Positions 58,278-64,000 of a DNA stretch of 64,000 bases are shown one piece after another. The stretch's first letter is position 1. Every line of letters starts with the position of its first letter. A program made the translations under genes and the position numbers. Origin of the DNA: an uncultured Lachnospiraceae bacterium (GTDB lineage Bacteria; Bacillota; Clostridia; Lachnospirales; Lachnospiraceae); NCBI GenBank assembly GCA_947165025.1, contig CAMUYQ010000009.1, forward strand, positions 62,001-126,000, written 5' to 3'. Below the pieces are notes generated by a model. The model saw nothing but the letters and a program-made list of their open reading frames with translations, ran no database searches and was not told the origin of the DNA.

Positions 58278-58613
58278 GATCCTGGCACAAGGTGATACGA
58301 CCACCCCGCCAGGGTCCCGGTGGTCGTAACAGCCGGATAACTCGGTAAAAAGCACCTCTTTACCCCTGTTACGACCACGTCTGTAGCTGCCAAGTGGCTG
58401 TATCTACCGTATTTTTTGATCTACATGGCAGCTACAGACAAAACCACTACCATCCCCCGCAAAAAAGCGGCAGGATCTCCCCCCGGATCCCTCTTGGGGA
58501 TGGTAGGCAAGTTTCGCATTGTGGCAAGCCACAATGCAAACTTGCCAGTGGGCTTCGCCCCCTTGGAACCCCCTTCTGCACCCCGCCAGGGGATATCAAA
58601 GGATGTGATCACA
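58278..58613. other. Inverted-repeat-rich region, candidate oriT
   Basis: 336 bp without a gene, just before mobC and relaxase. It holds four inverted repeats: (1) 58296-58305 with 58319-58328; (2) GTGGTCGTAACAG 58320-58332 with 58366-58378; (3) 14-bp arms 58379-58392 and 58426-58439; (4) 58506-58525 with 58528-58546 (19 paired bases, one bulge). Repeats 1 and 2 share the same middle arm and so are mutually exclusive. The last repeat is followed by a GGGCTTCGCCCC stretch. Position before mobC-relaxase fits a transfer origin; the nick site is not known. An open frame crossing this region (58416 onward) is Pro-rich and unlikely to be coding. Confidence 0.65.
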
Positions 58614-59006
58614 ATGCAACGCGCAAACCGCAAACGAAACCGAGCCGTCACCGTACGGATGAACGATCGCGAATATGCCCGCATGCAGAAGAAGATAGCC
58701 GAGTCCGGGCTGTCCCAGCAGGCATATATCATAAGTGCGGTCTGCTCGTATCCGATCACATCATCTGACGAGATGGCGGAGCTTAAGAACATAAGCAGGA
58801 CGTTTTCGGACTTTGAGCGGCAGATACGCGGTATGGCGACGAATGTGAATCAGATGGCTCATGTCGCAAACGGTCAGGGGCAGGTAGCGAGTGAGAAGAA
58901 ACTGGAAGAGTTGGCGGAACAGATCCGTGATTACCGGAGAGAGAGTGAGGCTATATGGCAATCAATAAGGTCGTCAATAACGGGGGCTGTTCACACGGAG
59001 CCATGA
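58614..59006 (+). CDS. mobC: MobC-like relaxosome accessory protein
   Basis: 130 residues from ATG 58614. The N-terminus is basic and then a ribbon-helix-helix fold (AVTVRMNDREYARMQKKIAESGLSQQAYI), typical of MobC proteins that open oriT DNA. The C-terminal half is a helical bundle (FERQIRGMATNVNQMAHVAN). The frame continues upstream to 58416, but that part is unlike MobC and overlaps the repeats. It overlaps the relaxase gene by 52 bp. Confidence 0.85.
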   Translation: MQRANRKRNRAVTVRMNDREYARMQKKIAESGLSQQAYIISAVCSYPITSSDEMAELKNISRTFSDFERQIRGMATNVNQMAHVANGQGQVASEKKLEELAEQIRDYRRESEAIWQSIRSSITGAVHTEP

Positions 59007-60199
59007 GAAATGCCATAGAATATGTTCTGCGGGATAACTCGCTTGAGGAAGAGTATATAGAGATAACCGGTCCATATAACGGGGAGACTATAAATTATGA
59101 TGAGGTATACCAGACGTGGCTTGCGGAAAAGAGAATGTGGGATAAAGACTCCGGCAGGATGTACGCCCACAATATCATCAGCTTCCATAAGGATGAACAG
59201 ATAACACCGGAGCAGGTACTTGAGATCGGCAGGCAGTTCGTAGACAGTTTCTTTCCAGAACACCAGAGTCTGATAACAGTACACCGGGACAAAGAGCATC
59301 TGCACTGTCATATCCTGACGAACAGCGTGTCGTATGTTGACGGGCATAAGCTTCATCAGACAAAGCATGATCTGCAGATGCAGAAGGACTTTACCAATGA
59401 ATTATGCCGGGATCAGGGGCTAAGTGTAGCAGAAAAGGGTCATCATTTTGACGGATCCATTATAGAACAGGGAGAGATTACAGCATGGAGTAAGGATAAA
59501 TACAATCTCCTCATCAATAATCAAAAAGACAGTTTCGTTGCCGATTGCGCACTGGCGATCATGAGTGTAGTGGATAGAGGTTGTTGTAGCCGGGATGATT
59601 TTATATCAGAAATGGCACAGCAGGGATGGGAGGTACAGTGGCTGGATAACAGAAAACACATCGTATTTGAGAATGAGAACGGAGACAAAGTCCGTGACAG
59701 CAGGATCGAGAACACTTTTGCAGGATTAGTAGTGAACAAGGAGGCGCTGAACCATGAATTTGAAAGACAGAAACAGCTCAGACTCGAGCAGCTTGCAGCC
59801 GAACAGGAACTTGAAGAAGCAAGAAGAATTGAAGAAGAACGAGAATACGCCGAATACGAACAGTACATCGCAGAGATCGAAGCAGCTGTCGCCGGACATA
59901 ATAATGAAGAAGCAGTCCGAGACGATTCAGCAACTTATCACAGAGAACACGACCTTAAGGAAACAGATCATGGAAAGGAGCGAAGGGAACCCAGACACGG
60001 AACAGACGATATCAGATCTTTCCTCGCAGATATCGATGCTCAAGAAAAAGGTGCTCGATCAAAAGCAAGAAATAGTGGACTTAAACGAAAAGAACGCGAA
60101 GCTGAACAGCAGCGACTTGCAATTAAAAGAAGCCAGGAGCATGAAAGAGCAAGCCGAGCAAGACATGCGAGAAGCCACAACATTGGTCTCGGACTTTGA
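58955..60199 (+). CDS. Relaxase/mobilization nuclease
   Basis: 414 residues. The relaxase core has a histidine cluster for metal: H110, H115, H117, H119 in VHRDKEHLHCHILTNSV, and an N-terminal NAIEYVL where the catalytic Tyr would sit. It nicks oriT and stays attached to the strand during transfer. Beyond about residue 265 the protein is a charged coiled coil rich in Glu, Arg and Gln. From 59754 on, this tail is also coding in another frame. Confidence 0.9.
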   Translation: MAINKVVNNGGCSHGAMRNAIEYVLRDNSLEEEYIEITGPYNGETINYDEVYQTWLAEKRMWDKDSGRMYAHNIISFHKDEQITPEQVLEIGRQFVDSFFPEHQSLITVHRDKEHLHCHILTNSVSYVDGHKLHQTKHDLQMQKDFTNELCRDQGLSVAEKGHHFDGSIIEQGEITAWSKDKYNLLINNQKDSFVADCALAIMSVVDRGCCSRDDFISEMAQQGWEVQWLDNRKHIVFENENGDKVRDSRIENTFAGLVVNKEALNHEFERQKQLRLEQLAAEQELEEARRIEEEREYAEYEQYIAEIEAAVAGHNNEEAVRDDSATYHREHDLKETDHGKERREPRHGTDDIRSFLADIDAQEKGARSKARNSGLKRKEREAEQQRLAIKRSQEHERASRARHARSHNIGLGL

Positions 60200-60968
60200 A
60201 AAGCATAAGGAGAGTATGATCGCGGCCCTTGATGAGCGCGAAGCTGCCATAAGCAAAAAAGAAAAAATCATAAATGCTATCAAGAGCGATCTGGAGGGTG
60301 AGATCAGGAAACGTGTGGATATAGAAGTGTCCGATATCGAACACGAACTCGAGATAAAATACAGAAAAAAAGTACAAAACCTGAGAGAAGAATACGATAA
60401 TCTAAAGGCGGAACACTGGATAGTGTTTATAGTGGCGCTTATCGGATCATTATTATCGTTTATTAGCATGGTGATATTATCCAAGCCGCTGCAAAAAGAA
60501 CTATCTGACTTTTTGTTGAAACTACTTGAAGTGCTCAAGAAAATAGGGATGTTTCCAATTAATGTCGGAGACGGAATTGCATCAGGTATGTGTGGATTAC
60601 CGGATTCGTCAGGTGGTTATATTGCCATCATGATCATATCGTTCGTGGTGCTGCATGGATTAATGATAGTTGTTCTGGTTTTATCGGGGAAATTTCTGAT
60701 AGAGAATATATCAGACTGGTATGATGATGATATTACGAAGACTATAGGGATCATAATTGTCGTCATAAGCATATTCTTTAGCCCGGCCTTTGCTGATATA
60801 TTACCAATAAACACATTTACATTGGATATATTGATACTTGCTGCATATACAGTTGTAAGATTCATGACCGAATGGGATATGCAGGAAACAAAAAAGCAAG
60901 TACTATGTTGGATTCTGATAATAACGGCATCATATCTGATAGTAAAGGGGTTATTGAGAATATGTTAA
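59754..60968 (+). CDS. Coiled-coil multi-span membrane protein (DUF6040-like), overlapping the relaxase
   Basis: 404 residues from ATG 59754, which sits 9 bp after AAGGAGG (59738-59744), a strong site within the relaxase gene. The first 220 residues are polar and then heptad-rich coiled coil. Then five membrane segments follow (about residues 222-242, 287-310, 326-346, 350-367, 380-400). I recall the type as DUF6040, found in related elements, but did not search. The first 446 bp read in both this frame and the relaxase frame. It may be part of a transfer or exclusion apparatus in the membrane. A later start at 59904 is possible, but has no good ribosome site. Confidence 0.75.
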   Translation: MNLKDRNSSDSSSLQPNRNLKKQEELKKNENTPNTNSTSQRSKQLSPDIIMKKQSETIQQLITENTTLRKQIMERSEGNPDTEQTISDLSSQISMLKKKVLDQKQEIVDLNEKNAKLNSSDLQLKEARSMKEQAEQDMREATTLVSDFEKHKESMIAALDEREAAISKKEKIINAIKSDLEGEIRKRVDIEVSDIEHELEIKYRKKVQNLREEYDNLKAEHWIVFIVALIGSLLSFISMVILSKPLQKELSDFLLKLLEVLKKIGMFPINVGDGIASGMCGLPDSSGGYIAIMIISFVVLHGLMIVVLVLSGKFLIENISDWYDDDITKTIGIIIVVISIFFSPAFADILPINTFTLDILILAAYTVVRFMTEWDMQETKKQVLCWILIITASYLIVKGLLRIC

Positions 60969-61281
60969 GTGAATCGTGGGGAGCTGCTCTCCCCACGCCC
61001 CTGGCCTACCGCACTCCGGATGAACCGATCGCACTGTCCTGTGGCTGATTAAGATTTTTGAGATCGGCTCATCCTGCGTTTGGTGAATTAATCATGCACA
61101 TGATGAACATACATGAAACAACAGAATAATATGCAAATACAGTCTCTACGGATATAGATCAAAATGATCGAAGGGTTATGAGATCAAAGGAAATCCTTGC
61201 ATTCATATGCAGGTGATTTATAATGAGATAAGAGATTAATAGCCTTTAAAACATCTATGTATGTTATGGGAGAAAATAGTA
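60969..61281. other. Gene-free region after the relaxase operon
   Basis: Contains a 9-bp hairpin CGTGGGGAG/CTCCCCACG (60975-60997), without a T-run. It also contains a 13-base arm pair with one mismatch (61018-61030 with 61062-61074) and a palindrome TCATG-CA-CATGA (61092-61103). A promoter for the next gene is at 61198-61225. Whether the mobile element ends here is not clear. Confidence 0.5.
61198..61225 (+). promoter_or_regulatory. Promoter of the vapD-like pair
   Basis: TTGCAT (61198-61203), 16 bp, TATAAT (61220-61225), about 57 bp before the start. Confidence 0.6.
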
Positions 61282-61611
61282 ATGATAAAAATGATAATCA
61301 AGATGAATGAAGTCAAAATTGATATGTCTAGCCAATATACTTCAGACAGGATTTATGCAGCGTTGGATAGAATCTTTTTCGAAAGAGGAATGGAAAGAGT
61401 TGATTCGTCTCTCGGTATTGAGTATAGAGGGCATGAAAGATCTTCGGATTTTGCTAGTTTTGGAAAGATTATGCTTGGCTTAAAGGAACAAACGTGGTTC
61501 ATGGATAATGCAATAGAATGGCTGTTCTGCAGTAACGATGATTCTGATGATCCCAGGATATTTAATGAAGAAGATCTTCTTGTTCACTATGGAAAGAAAA
61601 CGGTTGTTTGA
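61282..61611 (+). CDS. Partner gene of the VapD-like protein
   Basis: 109 residues from ATG 61282 (GGGAGA 8 bp upstream); ATG 61261 lacks a site. Small, acidic, mixed helical. It ends 5 bp before the vapD-like gene. In known VapD loci the partner antitoxin (VapX) is a similarly small protein next to vapD. The match to VapX in sequence is not evident, so the antitoxin role is inference. No DNA-binding motif seen. Confidence 0.55.
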   Translation: MIKMIIKMNEVKIDMSSQYTSDRIYAALDRIFFERGMERVDSSLGIEYRGHERSSDFASFGKIMLGLKEQTWFMDNAIEWLFCSNDDSDDPRIFNEEDLLVHYGKKTVV

Positions 61612-61616
61612 GGTGA

Positions 61617-61937
61617 GTGTTGGAGAGAAAGTATTACAAAGCAATCAATTTCGATCTTGATACAATCGAATTAAAGAAGTTCTATCCAAGATATCAGCAA
61701 GCGTATAAGGACGTTCTAAAGTTTTTTAGGGAACGTGATTTTTCTCATCGTCAGGGATCTGGTTATGTATCAAATAAAAAAATGACATCTGCTGATATTG
61801 TGGATTTGGTGGGTGATCTTCAAAAGACGTTTGTCTGGTCAGATACCTGTATTAAGAGAATTGATGTTACAAATGTAAGCGCGCAGTATGACTTAACTGA
61901 ACTGCTTAAGAAGGAAGAACAGGGATTTTCGATATAG
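61617..61937 (+). CDS. vapD: VapD-like endoribonuclease
   Basis: 106 residues from GTG 61617 (TTG 61620 is possible). The pattern KAINFDLDTIELKKFYP, then YQQAYKDVLKFFRERDFSHRQGSGYVS, and the closing segment CIKRIDVTNV, fits VapD, a Cas2-like ferredoxin-fold RNase of toxin-antitoxin type. The N-terminal FDLD and the RQGSGY loop are the VapD hallmarks. It is cotranscribed with the gene before it. Toxin action and target are not known here. Confidence 0.75.
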   Translation: MLERKYYKAINFDLDTIELKKFYPRYQQAYKDVLKFFRERDFSHRQGSGYVSNKKMTSADIVDLVGDLQKTFVWSDTCIKRIDVTNVSAQYDLTELLKKEEQGFSI

Positions 61938-61958
61938 TGAATATATAGGGGTATTAGA

Positions 61959-62288
61959 TCATTTTTCATAATCTTCTTTTCGAAAAATGACCTGACCATT
62001 ATTATCGATTTCCATAACGTATGTTCCATCCTGCAGATGTAGAATAATATCTGATGAAACAGAAGCCTCGCCAATGGTTATATTGGCTGAATAACGTTGC
62101 TTTTTGGGGAACAACTGCTTCTCTTCTCTGTTGACCTCAATATATTTTCGGTATCGCTGTTCTTTTGTTTCTAGAGCTATGGATTTTTGGATTATGTCAG
62201 AGATCCTATTTGAGCGTTTTGTGTCATTCTGCTCAAATGCTTTTACCATTTCAGCAAGTGCATCAGTTTTCTTAACTGCCCGGTTCAT
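61959..62288 (-). CDS. Small protein, third gene of the AgrB operon
   Basis: 109 residues from ATG 62288, 1 bp after the stop of the preceding gene (GGGG 8 bp upstream). Basic helical N-terminal two thirds and a beta-rich C-terminal part with SDIILHLQDGTYVMEIDNNG. No membrane segment. The sequence is not recognised. It is convergent with the vapD-like gene with 21 bp between them. Confidence 0.55.
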   Translation of the reverse strand: MNRAVKKTDALAEMVKAFEQNDTKRSNRISDIIQKSIALETKEQRYRKYIEVNREEKQLFPKKQRYSANITIGEASVSSDIILHLQDGTYVMEIDNNGQVIFRKEDYEK

Positions 62289-62289
62289 A

Positions 62290-63390
62290 TTATTTCCCCA
62301 ATGTTTTTACAATATCACATACGCTATTAACTCGGTTGATATAGTTCTGAAGACATGTTTCAATCTTATACCAGTTCAGAAAAGACAGAAGATCAAAGAA
62401 CTGTTCTCTGTTTTTTATGGAGATACCCATGCTTAAAAATGGATTGCCATCAACTACAATATCGTAATATGTGATAGTCATGAAATCTTCCCAGGGAGTA
62501 TTTACATTATAAACATACTCACTGTTAAGACTGGCAATTAGTGAAGTCCGTAGTTCAAATGAAAGCTTAATGAGGGAATTTGCATTTCCGGGTATATCGT
62601 GGATCTTTGCAGCAGACATTTTGCTACCTTCAATTATTGTATACTGGGTGTATCTTCCATCTTTGTATATACGGAAGTGCGTGCGAACTTCGTTACTGTT
62701 TTCCGGAATACCGAAAAGGTCATTTGAAACATACATTCCAATTCCGGCAAAGTATCCTTTCAGCAATTCAGCATTCCGATCAGGATCGGTTTGCCCAATA
62801 TCCTGCAATAATTGCTCTGTCAAATCATTTATATTGCTGCGGAACGCATACAGGTGATCGATGTAAACGGGTAGTTTTCCCAAGAAATGTTTCGTAATAG
62901 CGATATTTTGGTTTTGAGGAAGCTGTATTGATATTCCACCTTCTATTTGCTCTCGAAATAGATCTTCCTTAGTTCGAAGGCGATCTTCACGTAAAGATAA
63001 CTCTTTTCTTTCTTCCTCAACACAGAAGGCAGAAGCCTGCTGCTTTCGTTGTTCATAGTATTGTTCAAGGCACTTATCATATCCAAGAATAATATCCAGC
63101 TTTCTCATGGGGTATTTTGAATCATCACTTTGCAAAAGTTTCGCAAGCATTGCAAATGCGCAACAAACGCTTGCAATTGCGGCGATTTGCATGAGTAGAA
63201 AACAGGCAGGACGATTTTTAACAGAGATCTGAAAATAGGATGATGCAGCGAAACCTGTACCAGTAGATGTCAGAAAACAAGTAATCCCGGTTGTTATTTG
63301 CTTCCATTTTTTGTCAAAACGAAAAAACAAAAGTGTTCCAAATCCACCATATAGAATTCCAATGACTATAAAAATTAGATACGTTACCAT
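62290..63390 (-). CDS. Membrane sensor-like protein next to AgrB
   Basis: 366 residues from ATG 63390, whose first base is the last base of the agrB stop codon. Three N-terminal membrane helices (about residues 3-23, 34-52, 62-84) are followed by a charged coiled coil (about 108-150) and a C-terminal mixed domain. No histidine-kinase H-box or N-box is visible, so it is not AgrC-like. It may be a peptide sensor of another type. Confidence 0.6.
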   Translation of the reverse strand: MVTYLIFIVIGILYGGFGTLLFFRFDKKWKQITTGITCFLTSTGTGFAASSYFQISVKNRPACFLLMQIAAIASVCCAFAMLAKLLQSDDSKYPMRKLDIILGYDKCLEQYYEQRKQQASAFCVEEERKELSLREDRLRTKEDLFREQIEGGISIQLPQNQNIAITKHFLGKLPVYIDHLYAFRSNINDLTEQLLQDIGQTDPDRNAELLKGYFAGIGMYVSNDLFGIPENSNEVRTHFRIYKDGRYTQYTIIEGSKMSAAKIHDIPGNANSLIKLSFELRTSLIASLNSEYVYNVNTPWEDFMTITYYDIVVDGNPFLSMGISIKNREQFFDLLSFLNWYKIETCLQNYINRVNSVCDIVKTLGK

Positions 63391-63971
63391 TATGATTCGC
63401 CTGACCCTGTTATAGGATTTGATACTTTGCTCGGAAGCATCATAAGCAGCACCTCTATAAATGCGATATATATTCCCGACATCATAAAATCAGTTCTCAT
63501 GATAAAATCAATGAGTGATACAAAGAGACAAATTATAATAACATATAGAGTATGTTTCTTGTACACTGTCTGTTCATACAAGGAAAGGGACTTGTTTACG
63601 GATTCAATTGGAGCAAGCATGTATATTATCAGTGCTATAACTATCTCCGAAACAAAAGAATACAGGGTAAAATGGATTGAGCAAATGAAAGCAACAGCGC
63701 ATGCTTCAAGTATGCAAGTAATCAGCAGGCATGCCCTCTTGCTATGTGCATGATATCCACCGGCATTCTTTCGTAAGAATACGAAAGATACAAAGTACCC
63801 AATGCAATTGGATATATTATTTGTTAACAATCCCGCAATAACAACAAATATTGTATTTAAGGTAAGATAGACTAACTTGGATAATCCAAATGCAAGTATT
63901 GCTTTATCACGGGATGTTTTTCCAATGTTTAATCTGTTTACCAGATGAATCCAGATATTTGTTTCTTCCAT
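63390..63971 (-). CDS. agrB: AgrB-family peptide-processing membrane protease
   Basis: 193 residues from ATG 63971; the frame stays open to the right edge, so a longer form is not ruled out. The AgrB core is seen in FLRKNAGGYHAHSKRACLLIT (about residue 65-85), including the catalytic His, with the active-site Cys downstream in the CLLITC region. Five or so hydrophobic segments match. AgrB cleaves and cyclises the AgrD peptide for quorum signalling. No AgrD-like short frame is found immediately downstream, where it is normally placed; an upstream copy would lie past the edge. Confidence 0.85.
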   Translation of the reverse strand: MEETNIWIHLVNRLNIGKTSRDKAILAFGLSKLVYLTLNTIFVVIAGLLTNNISNCIGYFVSFVFLRKNAGGYHAHSKRACLLITCILEACAVAFICSIHFTLYSFVSEIVIALIIYMLAPIESVNKSLSLYEQTVYKKHTLYVIIICLFVSLIDFIMRTDFMMSGIYIAFIEVLLMMLPSKVSNPITGSGES

Positions 63972-64000
63972 CTTTTCTAAGATCCGCCACTTCCTTTGGA

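Noticed and set aside
58416-58613. N-terminal extension of mobC
   Set aside because: Pro/Gly/Ser-rich translation of the inverted repeat region; MobC homologues normally begin near the chosen ATG.
60975-60997. Rho-independent terminator after the relaxase operon
   Set aside because: Good hairpin but no T-run follows; kept only as a structure.
47252-64000. Second att copy (duplicate of the 3' tRNA-Gln end)
   Set aside because: No repeat of the T-arm/acceptor end was found by eye in the rest of the window.

Overview
The window looks like a chromosome segment of a flagellated, Gram-positive member of the Clostridia, most like Lachnospiraceae (a Butyrivibrio-type gut or rumen bacterium is a reasonable guess). 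The reasons are the gene order rpmG-secE-nusG-rplK-rplA ... rplJ-rplL-rpoB-rpoC ... rpsL-rpsG-fusA-tuf, strong AGGAGG ribosome sites, many lipoproteins with Firmicutes-type lipoboxes, sigma-28-like flagellar promoters, and a core of moderate G+C interrupted by a visibly A+T-richer island. No search was run; all family names come from reading motifs.

Layout. 1-6.9 kb: an AMP-forming acyl-activating enzyme (cut by the left edge), divergent from a GH3 glycosidase followed by a DUF3160-like lipoprotein and a small membrane protein. 7-8.9 kb: a small helical protein behind a sigma-28-like promoter, convergent with a FliD-like filament cap protein. 9.1-22.4 kb: the ribosomal/RNA polymerase cluster with an L10 leader. 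A CapA-like lipoprotein sits between rplA and rplJ, and rpoC carries an extra segment of about 125 residues. 22.4-29.7 kb: an insertion in the rif-str cluster holding a degenerate GGDEF membrane protein, an ECF-type sigma factor with a membrane partner, a transglutaminase-like lipoprotein, and a compact type IV pilus-like operon (GspF-like protein, four small membrane proteins, PilT-like ATPase). 29.7-34.3 kb: rpsL, rpsG, fusA, tuf with near-consensus promoters. 34.3-37.9 kb: a lipoprotein and two sigma-28-type genes of unknown function. 37.9-47.1 kb: glf, dnaE, pfkA, a SpoU-type methyltransferase, proC, a SleB-like hydrolase and a GH25 lysozyme. 47.18 kb: tRNA-Gln(CTG).

From the tRNA to the right edge the sequence is accessory. 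First comes an A+T-rich, defence-like cargo: an AlbA_2/HATPase protein behind an array of 11-bp-phased inverted iterons, an OLD-type ATPase-TOPRIM protein, and a four-gene set that reads as an ABC-three-component (ABC-3C) system: small protein, REase-like protein lacking the usual lysine, winged-helix middle component, and SMC-like ATPase with a CxxC hook. Next is a mobile-element control and transfer module: a repressor with three GTTCA-N6-TGAAC operators around a consensus promoter, excisionase, tyrosine integrase, a small protein, a ParM-like ATPase, an inverted-repeat-rich oriT-like region, MobC, relaxase, and a coiled-coil membrane protein overlapping the relaxase gene by 446 bp in another frame. 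Last are a VapD-like RNase with an upstream partner, and a minus-strand operon of AgrB, a membrane sensor-like protein and a small protein.

The strongest candidates for new biology are the cargo locus (47.5-54.6 kb), the long dual-coding overlap (59754-60199), the inverted-repeat cluster at 58296-58566, the pilus-like operon inside the rif-str cluster, and the AgrB operon without a visible AgrD.
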